From JADJYF01 sp050186725 (lineage in GTDB: Bacteria > Pseudomonadota > Gammaproteobacteria > Ga0077536), in NCBI GenBank assembly GCA_050186725.1, contig JBFWYG010000002.1, forward strand, positions 62,001 to 126,000: 64,000 nt of DNA, written 5' to 3'. Below, piece after piece: positions 9,127-17,613 of the stretch. The stretch's first letter is position 1. Each line of letters opens with the position of its first letter. The position numbers were made by a program, and so were the translations under genes. The notes beneath the pieces are model-generated. The model was given only the letters and a program-made list of their open reading frames with translations, was not told the DNA's origin and made no database searches.

Positions 9127-10305
9127 ATGCTCGACTACGACCTCTCGATCATGAAGCCGGACTACGACGGCGGCTCGCTGGTCAACCTGATGCGCTCGCT
9201 GGGTGACGCGCTGGGCGCGCCGTCCAACGGCTACGCGCCCTTACGCGCGCTGCCGGCCGCGCGCCTCGACGGCGCGGCGCGCGTGCTGTTGCTGGTGATC
9301 GACGGGCTCGGCCAGGCGCTGCTCGATCAGCTTGGGCCCAAGAGCGCGCTGCGTGACCTGCTGGCCGGCACCCTGACCTCGGTCTACCCGCCGACCACCG
9401 CGACGGCCGTGACCACGCTGATGAGCGGGCTCGCGCCCCAGCAGCACGGGCTGACCGGCTGGTTCATGCATTTCAGGAAGCTTGGCGCGGTGACCGCGGT
9501 GCTGCCCTTCATGCCGCGATTTACCCGCGCGACCATCGCCAGCGCCGGCGTGCCGCTGCCGGCGGTGGTGGACACGCCGAGCTTCTGCGCCGGCGTCGAT
9601 GGCGCGAGCGCCGCACTCTTGCCCGCCTTCATCGCCGATTCGGACTTCAGCCAGTCCGTGCTGCGCGGCGCGCGGCGCCAGGGGTATCGCGACCTGGCGG
9701 ACTTCGTCGCGCAGCTCACCGCGCTTGCGCGCGGCGAGAGCGACGCCCGCTACGTGTATGCCTACTGGTCGGACTTCGATCATGCCTGCCACGTGCACGG
9801 GCCTTCGAGCCCGCAGGTGGCCGCGCACTTTCGTGCGCTGGACACGGCGCTCGCCTCGCTTGCCGAGACCTGCGCGCGTCATGGCACCGCGCTCGTGATC
9901 ACCGCCGATCACGGCTTTCTCGACAGCGGTCCCGCGGAGCGCGTGGATCTCGCCGACCATCCGCGCCTCGCCGACTGTCTCAGCCTGCCGCTGTGCGGTG
10001 AGCCGCGTTCGACCTACTGCTACGTGCGCCATGACCAGGCCGAGACCTTCGCGCGCTACGTGGAGACCACGCTCGGCGAGTTCACCACGCTGGTGCCGAG
10101 CGCCCGCCTGGTCGAGGACGGCTGGTTCGGTCACGGCACACCGCACCCCGAGCTGCACGCGCGCCTCGGCGACTACACCCTGCAGATGAAGGCCCGCTAC
10201 ACCATGCGCGACACCGTCACCGGCGAGCGCGACATGGACCTCCACGGCATGCACGGCGGCGTGACCGCCGCGGAACAGCAGGTACCGCTGCTGCTGGCGC
10301 TGTAG
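9127..10305 (+). CDS. Alkaline phosphatase-superfamily phosphodiesterase/pyrophosphatase
   Basis: 392 residues. The metal-binding layout of type I phosphodiesterases / nucleotide pyrophosphatases is visible: LLLVIDGLGQALLDQL (first Asp, about residues 57-72), YPPTTATAVTTLMSG with the Thr nucleophile region (about 86-100), YWSDFDHACHVHG (about 214-226), VITADHGFLD (about 257-266) and MHGGVTAAEQQVPL near the end with the last metal His. Members hydrolyse phosphodiester or pyrophosphate bonds; the substrate is not predictable. It starts 9 bp after selO. Its TAG stop is the TAG of a family A repeat, so the natural 3' end may have been altered by insertion of the repeat. Confidence 0.85.
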   Translation: MLDYDLSIMKPDYDGGSLVNLMRSLGDALGAPSNGYAPLRALPAARLDGAARVLLLVIDGLGQALLDQLGPKSALRDLLAGTLTSVYPPTTATAVTTLMSGLAPQQHGLTGWFMHFRKLGAVTAVLPFMPRFTRATIASAGVPLPAVVDTPSFCAGVDGASAALLPAFIADSDFSQSVLRGARRQGYRDLADFVAQLTALARGESDARYVYAYWSDFDHACHVHGPSSPQVAAHFRALDTALASLAETCARHGTALVITADHGFLDSGPAERVDLADHPRLADCLSLPLCGEPRSTYCYVRHDQAETFARYVETTLGEFTTLVPSARLVEDGWFGHGTPHPELHARLGDYTLQMKARYTMRDTVTGERDMDLHGMHGGVTAAEQQVPLLLAL

Positions 10306-10426
10306 GGCCGATTTCAAGCGGCCATGCACGGCGTCGCGACGCGTACGGTACAGACCCCGTACGGGGTCTGTCCCTTCGCTTTCGCGTGACGCTCTGGAAC
10401 GGAATGGCGGGTTGAAACCCGCCCTA
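10302..10426. repeat. Repeat cluster: family A, GGGACAGACC-type hairpin, family B
   Basis: Three dispersed elements in a row. Family A lies at 10302-10324, with one mismatch (AAGCGG for AATCGG). A hairpin at 10350-10371 has ACAGACCCC pairing with GGGGTCTGT around GTAC, and TCCC follows. Family B lies at 10403-10426 (core ATGGCGGGTTGAAACCCGCC). The cluster fills the gap between the phosphodiesterase and amidohydrolase genes. The family A copy contains the upstream stop codon. Confidence 0.88.
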
Positions 10427-10526
10427 CCTCCCTAGATTTCTATCGGCCACAGCGCGCCCCCTGGCGCCGCGCCCCGTCACCGCCTACGCTCAACGAAGGC
10501 CAAGACACCTGGGGAGGAGGAGTCTC

Positions 10527-11657
10527 ATGCAGTCCATCGTCAAGGGCGGGTGCATTTCCGCCGATTCGCACATCGTCGAAGCGCACGACACCTACCGCGC
10601 CTACATCGAACCGCGCTACCGGGACAGCGCGCCGCACATCGCGCGGGACGACAAGGGCAACGACATCTACGTCATTCCCGGCATGACGGACAAGATTCCG
10701 CTCGGCCTGGTGGCCGGCGCGGGAGTGTCCGCCCAGGATCTCAAGAGCCGCCGCGAGGGCACGCGCTTCGAGGACATCCACCGCAGCGGCTCCGACCCCA
10801 GCTACCGCGTCGCCGACCAGGAACGCGACGGCGTGGCCGGCGAAGTGCTCTACGCCTCGGTCGGCATGGTGCTGTGCAACCATCCTGACTTCGACTACAA
10901 GGACGCCTGCTTCACCGCCTACAACCGCTGGCTGGCCGAGTACTGCGCGGGCGCGCCCGACCGCCTGTTCGGGCTCGCGCAGACCGCCGTGTGCTCGGTC
11001 GAGTCCGCCATCCAGGACGTGCGCCGCGCGCGGGAGATGGGCTTCGTCGGCATGATGATGCCGGGCAACCCCCAGCACGAAGACTACGACCAGCCGATGT
11101 ACGACCCGCTGTGGGAATGCTGCGCGGATCTCGGCATGCCGATCTGCTTCCACATCCTGACCTCCAAGGGCTCGGACGTGAACACCGTGTTCCAGGGCGC
11201 GCGCGGCAACCGCATCAACGGCTTCATGAACATCATCCGTGGCGTGCAGGACATCATCGGCCTGTTCGTCCTGGGCGGTGTGTTCGAGCGCCATCCGAAG
11301 CTCAAGATGGTCTGCGCCGAGGGCGACGCGGGCTGGCTGCCGCACTACATGTACCGCATGGATCACGCCTACGAGCGCCACGGCTACCACATGGAAGCGC
11401 GCGGCCTGTCGCGCCTGCCGAGCGACTACATCCGCGAGAACGTCTACTTCACGTTCCAGGACGACTGGGTCGCGTTCAAGACCGCCGACCAGGTGAACGC
11501 GGAGCGACTCATCTGGGCCAACGACTTCCCCCACAGCGACGCCACCTGGCCGCACTCCCAGACCCTGCTCGCCGAGCACACCGCCTGCGTGAGCGAGGAG
11601 ACGCGGCGCATGATCCTGCGGGAGAACGTCAAGGAGCTGTTCAAGCTGCCGTGCTGA
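10527..11657 (+). CDS. Amidohydrolase-2 family metal-dependent hydrolase/decarboxylase
   Basis: A 376-residue TIM-barrel protein of the amidohydrolase-2 (ACMSD-like) family. N-terminal ISADSHIVE is the modified metal motif. GFVGMMMPGNP lies mid-barrel, GMPICFHILTS carries the central His (about residues 209-219), HPKLKMVCAEGDAGWLPHY follows (about 256-274), and LIWANDFPHSDATWPHS near the C-terminus carries the catalytic Asp (about 327-343). Relatives hydrolyse or decarboxylate aromatic or cyclic carboxylates. A strong AGGAGG lies 8-13 bp before ATG 10527. It stands alone between two repeat clusters. Substrate unknown. Confidence 0.85.
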   Translation: MQSIVKGGCISADSHIVEAHDTYRAYIEPRYRDSAPHIARDDKGNDIYVIPGMTDKIPLGLVAGAGVSAQDLKSRREGTRFEDIHRSGSDPSYRVADQERDGVAGEVLYASVGMVLCNHPDFDYKDACFTAYNRWLAEYCAGAPDRLFGLAQTAVCSVESAIQDVRRAREMGFVGMMMPGNPQHEDYDQPMYDPLWECCADLGMPICFHILTSKGSDVNTVFQGARGNRINGFMNIIRGVQDIIGLFVLGGVFERHPKLKMVCAEGDAGWLPHYMYRMDHAYERHGYHMEARGLSRLPSDYIRENVYFTFQDDWVAFKTADQVNAERLIWANDFPHSDATWPHSQTLLAEHTACVSEETRRMILRENVKELFKLPC

Positions 11658-11667
11658 GGGGCCGTAC

Positions 11668-12061
11668 ATGGCGGGTTGAAACCCGCCCTACATCGCCAAT
11701 TTCAATCGGCCGTGCACGGCCTCTGGACATGCGCCGTGCATGGCGGGTTGAAACCCGCCCTACAAACGAATGACGGGTTGAATGCAGCCGAACAAACGAA
11801 TGCAGGGTCGAAACCCGCCTGTAGGGCCGATTTCAATCGGCCACGCACGGCTTCGGGCCGCGCCGTGCATGGCGGGTTGAAACCNNNNNNNNNNNNNNNN
11901 NNNNNNNNNNNNNNNNNNNNNNNNNNNNNNNNNNNNNNNNNNNNNNNNNNNNNNNNNNNNNNNNNNNNNNNNNNNNNNNNNNNNCGCCTGTAGGGCCGAT
12001 TTCAATCGGCCACGCACGGCTTCGGGCCGCGCCGTGCATGGCGGGTTGAAACCCGCCCTAC
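11668..12061. repeat. Repeat-only intergenic region with alternating families A and B
   Basis: No gene lies between 11658 and 12057. The stretch is built almost wholly of dispersed repeats: family B at 11668-11691, 11740-11763, 11869-11884 (cut by the gap) and 12038-12061; family A at 11821-11843 and 11990-12012; and decayed copies around 11697-11720 and 11770-11815. A larger composite of family A, a CACGCACGGCTTCGGGCCGC linker and family B appears on both sides of the N gap. The last family B copy supplies the TAG stop of the minus-strand membrane-protein gene. Confidence 0.88.
11885..11984. other. Assembly gap of 100 N
   Basis: Exactly 100 unknown bases, the conventional length for a gap of unknown size. 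The 69 bases before it (11816-11884) and the 69 after it (11985-12053) are identical. The two contigs may simply overlap here, or a tandem repeat array has been collapsed. Adjacency of genes on either side is therefore not proven. Confidence 0.97.
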
Positions 12062-12726
12062 ACCAGCACCCACACCACCGTCGCGACCACCCAGCTCGCC
12101 TCGTTCGCGGCTTCGCCGATGGCCAGCCCCAGGCGGTTGCGATCGAGGCCGGCCTCGCGGATCGACATCACCACCTGCCACAGGCGCAAACATATGGTGA
12201 TGTGGCCGGCGGTGAAGGCGACGATGGAGATGCCGGCGCCGCCTTCGCGCAGGATGTTCCAGGCGAGCGTCAGCTGCGGCACCGCCTTGCAGAACACCGC
12301 GTAGGCGGCGTGCAGCATCGGGTCACCTAGCCGAAGTCCCCGCGCGCGGCCGATGAGCGTCGCGAGCGTCACGCCGCCCAGGGTCAGTCCGGTGGTGACG
12401 CTGTCGACCAGGTTCCAGCGCGCGTCCGGCGCGAGCAGGAGGAACAGCAGGTTGGCGCCGCACAGCGCGGTCCACAGGCAGTAAATGATGATCGTCTGGC
12501 GCGACAGGCGGCTCGCGTAGCTGCGGTGGGCGCGCACCGCGAGACCGAGGTTGACCGCCAGGAAGGCCACCCAGAACAGCATCCAGGAGATGCTGACGCC
12601 CTCCACCGAGTCCAGCATGCGGCGCAGCTGCGACAGGCCCATGGCGAGCGCGCAGGCCGCCTGCACGTAGAACAGGCTGTCCGCCAGCAGGCGCGAGCGC
12701 CGCTGTCGCGCGAGCGCGACGCTCAC
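12058..12726 (-). CDS. Integral membrane protein, unknown function
   Basis: 222 residues, almost entirely hydrophobic with about six or seven predicted helices: LFYVQAACALAMGLSQL, WMLFWVAFLAVNLGLAV, TIIIYCLWTALCGANLLFLL, a long middle helix GLTLGGVTLATLI, and a C-terminal VVATVVWVLV. No family recognised. GTG 12726 overlaps the stop of the upstream MaoC gene as GTGA, suggesting coupled translation. The TAG stop lies in a family B repeat and the protein ends abruptly in WVLV, so the original C-terminus may have been lost or extended. It is the last gene of the SDR-MaoC-MaoC series. Confidence 0.65.
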   Translation of the reverse strand: MSVALARQRRSRLLADSLFYVQAACALAMGLSQLRRMLDSVEGVSISWMLFWVAFLAVNLGLAVRAHRSYASRLSRQTIIIYCLWTALCGANLLFLLLAPDARWNLVDSVTTGLTLGGVTLATLIGRARGLRLGDPMLHAAYAVFCKAVPQLTLAWNILREGGAGISIVAFTAGHITICLRLWQVVMSIREAGLDRNRLGLAIGEAANEASWVVATVVWVLV

Positions 12727-13142
12727 GCGAGCGCGACGAGCGCCGAACCGCTGGTCTTGATCTCGCCGTGCTGGTTGGCCGTCGTCACTTCCAGGCGCAC
12801 GCAGCGTTCGCCGCCCTGTTCGAGCTTCTCCACCACCCGCGCACGCGCCGTGATCGCATCGCCGATGCGGGTCATGGCCATGAAACGGGCCTGGAACGAG
12901 CGGATGGCGCTCTGCGGCACCCACTGGGTGAGCACGCGGCCGCCGTAGGCCATGATCAGCATGCCGTGCGCGATGACGTCGCCGAGACCCGACTCGCGCG
13001 CGAAGTCGCTGTCGACGTGCACCGGGTTGTGGTCACCCGAGGCGCCGCAATAGATGGCGAGGTTCACCCGCCGCAGCGGCGGCAGTGCGAGCGGCGGCAG
13101 TTCGTCGCCCACCGCGAGTGCGTCGTAATTCGGCAGCGTCAT
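12723..13142 (-). CDS. MaoC-like hydratase
   Basis: 139 residues with the hot-dog fold hydratase-2 motif: YCGASGDHNPVHVDSDFA, then IAHGMLIMAYGGR. The Asp and His of the D-x-N-P-x-H segment are the catalytic pair in (R)-specific enoyl-CoA hydratases. ATG 13142 is chosen over GTG 13151 because GAGGTG sits 6 bp before it. It starts 10 bp after the stop of the neighbouring MaoC N-domain gene. In this family two hot-dog proteins often form one heteromeric hydratase, which is my inference here. Confidence 0.85.
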   Translation of the reverse strand: MTLPNYDALAVGDELPPLALPPLRRVNLAIYCGASGDHNPVHVDSDFARESGLGDVIAHGMLIMAYGGRVLTQWVPQSAIRSFQARFMAMTRIGDAITARARVVEKLEQGGERCVRLEVTTANQHGEIKTSGSALVALA

Positions 13143-13152
13143 GGCGTTCACC

Positions 13153-13596
13153 TCAGGCCCAGCGGATGACGATGGTGCGTTCGAAGTCGGCGACCGGCGC
13201 GCCGGCGGCGTCGGTCACGTGGTTGCACTGCACGAGGAACTGAAGCGCGCCGTTCTTCTTCTCGTAGATGTCGAGGAGCTCCGAGCTGAAGGTCAGCGTC
13301 TCGCCGGCGTGGGCCAGGCGGTGATAGGTGAAGGACTGCTCGCCGTGCAGCACCTGGCCGAGCGGAATGCCGAGTTCCTCGAACCAGTCGTAGGGGTCGG
13401 CGCGCTCCATCTCGAGACAGAAGAAGAAGGTCGGCGGCACCGGCAGCGAGGGATGACCGGCGGCGCGCGCGGCGGCCTCGTCGCTGTAGACCGGATCGGT
13501 CTCGCCAATGGCCTTGGCGAACAGCCGCAGGCGCCCCTTCTCGACTTCCACGTCGAACGGCTTCTGCCGGTAGCCGATGTGTCGATGATCGATCAT
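13153..13596 (-). CDS. MaoC N-terminal-domain hydratase (FAS1-like dehydratase)
   Basis: 147 residues of the MaoC_dehydratas_N type. It begins with FDVEVEKGRLRLFAKAIGET (about residues 14-33) and then VPPTFFFCLEME. A GEQSFTYHRLAHAGETL segment corresponds to the region that lines the acyl tunnel. The N-domain usually lacks catalytic residues and pairs with a catalytic MaoC domain, here encoded immediately downstream. This split two-gene hydratase is common in actinobacterial and proteobacterial steroid and fatty-acid clusters. The SDR gene ends upstream with a 9-bp gap. Confidence 0.85.
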   Translation of the reverse strand: MIDHRHIGYRQKPFDVEVEKGRLRLFAKAIGETDPVYSDEAAARAAGHPSLPVPPTFFFCLEMERADPYDWFEELGIPLGQVLHGEQSFTYHRLAHAGETLTFSSELLDIYEKKNGALQFLVQCNHVTDAAGAPVADFERTIVIRWA

Positions 13597-13605
13597 GCCT
13601 CACCC

Positions 13606-14421
13606 TCAGCGACGGAGCTTGCGGAAATCGCGGATCATGCGCCGCCCGAAAGGCGTGAGCAGCGCCGGCGCCAGGCGGAACAGCGCCCACATGAGCTGCG
13701 CGTAGAGCGGAAACACGATAACCGCGCGGTTCTTCTCCACGCCTTCCAGAATGCGCTGCGCGGCCTCGTCGGCCGCGACCTTCTTGAATGGGTTGGCGGC
13801 CATGAGCCGCTCGCGGTCGGCGTTCAGGACCTCGCTCGCGGCAAAGATATTCGTGTCGATGAAGCCCGGGCACACCACGCTGACCTTGACGCCGAGATCC
13901 TCGCCCTCGATACGCAGCGCGTGCGACAGGCCGACCACCGCGTGCTTGGTCGCGCCGTAGGGCGCGTTGGTGGGAAAGGGAATGAGTCCGGACAGGGAGG
14001 AAATATTGACCAGGTGGCCGTGACCCTGCGCTGCCATCGCCTTGAAGGCCGCGTCGGCGCCGTGGATGACGCCCATCAGGTTCACTTCCACCACCTTGCG
14101 CCAGTGGGCCACGGTCAGGTCGCGCGCATCGCCACCTACCGCGATGCCGGCGTTGTTGAAGAAGAGATCGAGACGTCCGTGGGTCTCGGTCACCTGCGCC
14201 ACCAGGGCCGCCACCGCGTCGGCATCGGTCACGTCCAGCGCGTGCGCGCTGCCCGCGCCCGGCCGCATGCGCTCGATGGAATCCACCACGCCCTGCGCGC
14301 CGCCGGCATCGATGTCGCTGACCACCACCTGCGCGCCGCGCCGCGCGAGTTCCAGCGCGAGCGCGCGACCGATACCCGACGCCGCGCCCGTGATGACGCA
14401 CACCTGTCCCGTGAACTGCAT
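13606..14421 (-). CDS. Short-chain dehydrogenase/reductase (SDR)
   Basis: 271 residues, classical SDR. VITGAASGIGRAL (about residues 9-21) is the Rossmann glycine motif, FNNAGIAVGG (about 88-97) the NNAG motif, and NISSLSG and YGATKHAVVG (about 155-164) the Ser-Tyr-Lys active site. A C-terminal tail LFRLAPALLTPFGRRM is hydrophobic and basic, as in membrane-associating SDRs of the acetoin-dehydrogenase-like subgroup. With the two hydratases downstream it could supply or use a 3-hydroxyacyl-CoA. It is divergent from the esterase at 14506 over an 84-bp gap. Confidence 0.88.
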   Translation of the reverse strand: MQFTGQVCVITGAASGIGRALALELARRGAQVVVSDIDAGGAQGVVDSIERMRPGAGSAHALDVTDADAVAALVAQVTETHGRLDLFFNNAGIAVGGDARDLTVAHWRKVVEVNLMGVIHGADAAFKAMAAQGHGHLVNISSLSGLIPFPTNAPYGATKHAVVGLSHALRIEGEDLGVKVSVVCPGFIDTNIFAASEVLNADRERLMAANPFKKVAADEAAQRILEGVEKNRAVIVFPLYAQLMWALFRLAPALLTPFGRRMIRDFRKLRR

Positions 14422-14505
14422 GCTGCTCCCCGCTGCCCGGCCGTGCCGGCCTCACACCCTGGGCTAAGATGATACCTGCATTCAACCCGAGCCCGGAGAC
14501 CGCCC

Positions 14506-15165
14506 ATGAGCCTCTTGACCTGCGTGGAAGTCGAACCCGCGCGCCCCGCCAATGCGAGCGTGATCTGGCTGCACGGCCTCGGCGCCGACGGCCACGACTT
14601 CGAGCCGGTGGTGCCGCACCTGGGGCTCGCGAGCGAACTCGCGGTGCGCTTCGTGTTTCCCAACGCGCCGCACATGCCGGTGACCTTGAACAACGGCTTC
14701 GTGATGCCGGCCTGGTACGACATCCTGAGCCTGGACCTGGAACGACGGGTCGATCAGAGCCAGCTGCGCGCCTCGGTGAAGGCGGTCGGCAAACTCGTCG
14801 AACGGGAGAACGCGCGCGGCGTGCCGAGCGCGCGCATCGTCATCGCGGGCTTCTCGCAGGGCGGCGCGGTGGGCTTCGAACTGGCGCTGACCTGGCCCGA
14901 ACGACTCGCGGGCCTGGTCGCGCTGTCCACCTACTTCGCGACCCAGGCGAGCGTCGAACCCCACCCGGCCAACGCCGGGCTGCCGATACTCATCGGTCAC
15001 GGCAGCCAGGACCCGATGGTCGACGAGCGCTTCGGCCGCGCGAGCGCGGCGCGCCTCAGAGAACTCGGCTACGCGGTCGACTACCGGGACTATCCCATCG
15101 AGCACTCGGTCAGCCTGGAAGAGATCAAGGACATCGGGCAATTCATCAATCGCTGCCTGGCCTGA
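14506..15165 (+). CDS. Carboxylesterase (alpha/beta hydrolase, phospholipase/carboxylesterase type)
   Basis: 219 residues. The family signature is clear: VIWLHGLGADGHDF (about residues 18-31) for the oxyanion hole, VIAGFSQGGAVGFELAL with the nucleophile Ser in GFSQGG (about 122), ILIGHGSQDPMV with the acid Asp (about 170), and the final His in YPIEHSVSLEEI (about 204). Such cytosolic enzymes cut short acyl esters or thioesters (EstB-like and acyl-protein thioesterase-like). ATG 14506 follows GGAGACCGCCC. It is convergent with the C45 gene; their stops lie 19 bp apart. Confidence 0.92.
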   Translation: MSLLTCVEVEPARPANASVIWLHGLGADGHDFEPVVPHLGLASELAVRFVFPNAPHMPVTLNNGFVMPAWYDILSLDLERRVDQSQLRASVKAVGKLVERENARGVPSARIVIAGFSQGGAVGFELALTWPERLAGLVALSTYFATQASVEPHPANAGLPILIGHGSQDPMVDERFGRASAARLRELGYAVDYRDYPIEHSVSLEEIKDIGQFINRCLA

Positions 15166-15184
15166 GCGCCAGGCAGGCCGACGC

Positions 15185-16225
15185 TCACACGGCGTGGCGC
15201 GCGAAGGCGCGCGCCGGATCCGGTCCCTTGCGCACGTGCATAGAGCGCCCGGGCAGGTCCATGACGACCGTCGCGCAGCTGCCGATGAGCCCGCCGCCCA
15301 TCATGGGCTCGGGGCGATAGGTGACGCGAATCGACGCCTTGCCGCCATCGTTGAAGTCGAGCAGGCGCTTGACCCCGTCCACGTCCGCCCGCGGCGCGTC
15401 CGCCAGCAGTGCGCGCGCCGCGGCGAGACGTTCGGGCGAGGTGTCTATCTCGTAGCCGTCCGGGTCGCGGTCCGGCGCGATGCAGTGATTGGTGTGCACG
15501 TAGCCGCCCTCGACCGCCGGCACCTCGCCCTTGCGCGTGCCCGCGAATTCGAAGCTGAGCGCCTGGCCCTGGTCGTCGGCGAGGAGGAAGTGACTCGACT
15601 TGCCCAGCCCCGCCGCGTCGAGCAGGCGGCGCGCGGCGGCGAGCGAGGTGCATTCCAGCAGCGCGCGCAGCAACACATGCACCGGCACGCCCTCCAGGCC
15701 GTGCGGCGCGACGAGGAAATTGAGACACACGCCGAGCCCTGCCGAGTTCATGCCGACCTTGGCCAGCTGGCCGGGTTCGGCCATGGTCAGGAGGCGATGG
15801 CCATCGGGATAGGTGCAGCGCGTGAGGACGATGAGATCCTCGAGCGGCGCCAGCCAGTCCCAGGTCTGGCCGAGGGTGCGCGTGGCGGGGACGTAGAGCG
15901 CGGTGCACTCACCTACCCGCGCGTTCAGGATCTCGGTGCGCGCGTTCAGCGCGTGCATGGTCCAGCGCGGGAGCCCCGCGCCTTCGGCGATGGCGTCGAT
16001 CTCGTCCCGCAGATCGGGACTGAACGCGCCAATCAGTTCGCGTACTTTCGCCGTGCGTCGCTCGATCTCCGCCGAGGAGAGCTTGCTGGTGGCGAACACC
16101 GTCTCGGCGTAGTAGCGCCAGGTGCGGCGCACGCGTTCACCGTAGTGCGCGCCATAGGCGAGGCCGCGGGCGCGGCCGTCGCCGGCCACGTCGAGGATCG
16201 GCAGGACGTCGTTGGCGGTGCTCAT
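15185..16225 (-). CDS. C45-family peptidase / acyl-CoA:6-aminopenicillanate acyltransferase-like
   Basis: 346 residues. An Ntn-hydrolase of peptidase family C45: the Cys of NARVGECTALYV (about residues 97-108) is the expected autocatalytic cleavage site and nucleophile, followed by LGQTWDWLAPLEDL, and by AKVGMNSAGLGVCLNFL and HTNHCIAPDRD further on. Relatives cleave or transfer acyl groups on amides. ATG 16225 gives the family N-terminus; a GTG at 16246 overlaps the P450 stop as GTGA and may be the real start. Either way it is tightly coupled to the P450. Substrate unknown. Confidence 0.83.
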   Translation of the reverse strand: MSTANDVLPILDVAGDGRARGLAYGAHYGERVRRTWRYYAETVFATSKLSSAEIERRTAKVRELIGAFSPDLRDEIDAIAEGAGLPRWTMHALNARTEILNARVGECTALYVPATRTLGQTWDWLAPLEDLIVLTRCTYPDGHRLLTMAEPGQLAKVGMNSAGLGVCLNFLVAPHGLEGVPVHVLLRALLECTSLAAARRLLDAAGLGKSSHFLLADDQGQALSFEFAGTRKGEVPAVEGGYVHTNHCIAPDRDPDGYEIDTSPERLAAARALLADAPRADVDGVKRLLDFNDGGKASIRVTYRPEPMMGGGLIGSCATVVMDLPGRSMHVRKGPDPARAFARHAV

Positions 16226-16242
16226 CGCGGTGTCCGCCGCGC

Positions 16243-17535
16243 TCACGAGGCGACCCGCGCCGCGGCGCACTCCGTCGTGCCACCCGCCTTCGGCACCAGG
16301 CGCACCGGCAGACGTTTGAGGCCGCCGACGAAGGTCGACTGCACCCACTCCACGTCGCCCGTGATCTCGATGCCGTCGTAGCGCGCGATCAGTTCCTCCA
16401 TCGCGAGGCGGATCTCGAGCTTGGCGAGCGGTCCGCCGAGGCAGAAATGCGGGCCGGCGCCGAAGCCGACGTGCAGGTTGGGATGACGGGTGACGTCGAA
16501 CGCGTAGGGTCGCTCGAACACTTCCTCGTCGCGGTTGGCCGAGGGGAACCACAGGATCAGGCGATCGTTGGCGCGGATCTGCCGCCCGCCGAGCACGGCG
16601 TCGGCGGTCGCGACCCGCATCAGCGAGATGACCGGGTTGGACCAGCGCACGAACTCCTCCGCCGCGAGCCGCAGCAGCTTGGGATCGGCGCGCAGGAGAT
16701 CCATCTGCTCGGGGTTCTGCAGCAGGCCCAGCACGCCGCCGGAAAACGCGTTGCGCGTGGTCTCGAAGCCCGCGAGGATCACCTGCACCGCGTTGTAGGT
16801 CGCTTCCGAGTGACTCATCGCCCGCCCGCCGACCTCGGCGTTGGCGAGGCTGGTGAGCGGATCGGCGTGGGGACAACCGCGCCGCGTCGCCACCAGTTCG
16901 GCGCTGTAGTCTTTCAGGCACTGGTAGCCGAAGTCCATGGTGGCCGCGGCACTCCCGCGGCTGTATTCCGGATCGGAGCCACCGATGGCCATCTTGCCCC
17001 AGGTCAGAAGGCGGTCCCAGTCGGCGGCGGGCAGGTCGAGGATGTCGCAGATCACCGCCATCGGAATGCGCACCGCGAGGTCGCTCACCAGGTCTATCTC
17101 GCCGTGCGCGGGCAGCGCATCGAAGATGCGCCCGATGAGCACGCGCGTGCGCTCCTCGTTGTCCGCCAGCGGCTTCGGCATGAACGGCTGGGCGATGGCC
17201 TTGCGGAACTCGGCATGGCGCGGCGGATCGATCATCGCGACGTTCTGCCCCACGCCCCAGGCGTCGCGCGCGATCTTCGCCATGTCCTCGTCCAGCACCG
17301 GGAACACGCCTTCGCGTTCGGAGCTGTACAAGACCGGCTCGCCGAGCACCTCCTTGACGTCGGCGTGACGGAACACCGACCAGTAACCCCGCCCGTCGGG
17401 GCTCGCGGTCCAGTGCACCGGGTCCTCGCGTCGCATGCGGTCGAACAAGGCGTAGTGGCGTTCACCGGCGAAGAACGCCGGGTCGTTCAGCAGGGCATCG
17501 ACTTCCACGGGACTCACCTCCGCTCGGCTATTCAC
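16243..17535 (-). CDS. Cytochrome P450
   Basis: 430 residues, a soluble bacterial class I P450. The I-helix oxygen-activation motif is VILAGFETTRNAFSGG (about residues 249-264). The K-helix ExxR lies in AAEEFVRWSNP. The heme loop is FGAGPHFCLGGPLAKLE (about 365-381) with the thiolate Cys. The GxEFVRW and LPAADWDRLLTW features resemble P450s acting on steroids, terpenes or lipids. No ferredoxin or ferredoxin reductase is adjacent, so redox partners must lie elsewhere. It is followed by the C45 gene and is divergent from an LLM oxidoreductase across a 202-bp region with a palindrome at 17592-17606. Confidence 0.94.
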   Translation of the reverse strand: MNSRAEVSPVEVDALLNDPAFFAGERHYALFDRMRREDPVHWTASPDGRGYWSVFRHADVKEVLGEPVLYSSEREGVFPVLDEDMAKIARDAWGVGQNVAMIDPPRHAEFRKAIAQPFMPKPLADNEERTRVLIGRIFDALPAHGEIDLVSDLAVRIPMAVICDILDLPAADWDRLLTWGKMAIGGSDPEYSRGSAAATMDFGYQCLKDYSAELVATRRGCPHADPLTSLANAEVGGRAMSHSEATYNAVQVILAGFETTRNAFSGGVLGLLQNPEQMDLLRADPKLLRLAAEEFVRWSNPVISLMRVATADAVLGGRQIRANDRLILWFPSANRDEEVFERPYAFDVTRHPNLHVGFGAGPHFCLGGPLAKLEIRLAMEELIARYDGIEITGDVEWVQSTFVGGLKRLPVRLVPKAGGTTECAAARVAS

Positions 17536-17576
17536 CCGATTCTAGGCAGCCGCGGACGCCGACGGCCATTCCCCGC

Positions 17577-17613
17577 ACGAGCGGTTGGGCTATAAGCCCG
17601 GCTTATCGCTCGT
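17577..17613. promoter_or_regulatory. Candidate operator in the P450 / LLM divergent promoter region
   Basis: A perfect dyad ATAAGCC-C-GGCTTAT lies at 17592-17606. Flanking it, ACGAGCG (17577-17583) and CGCTCGT (17607-17613) form a second, offset inverted repeat, and GGGCT-ATA-AGCCC (17587-17599) overlaps both. It is among the few AT-containing patches in the 202-bp gap between the P450 (start 17535) and the LLM gene (start 17738). Position and symmetry suggest binding of a dimeric repressor, for example TetR-type, but no regulator gene is adjacent. Confidence 0.4.

Noticed and set aside
16226..16921. Extension of the C45 frame upstream to 16921
   Set aside because: That stretch lies within the P450 coding sequence and has no similarity to the C45 family; the homology starts close to 16225.
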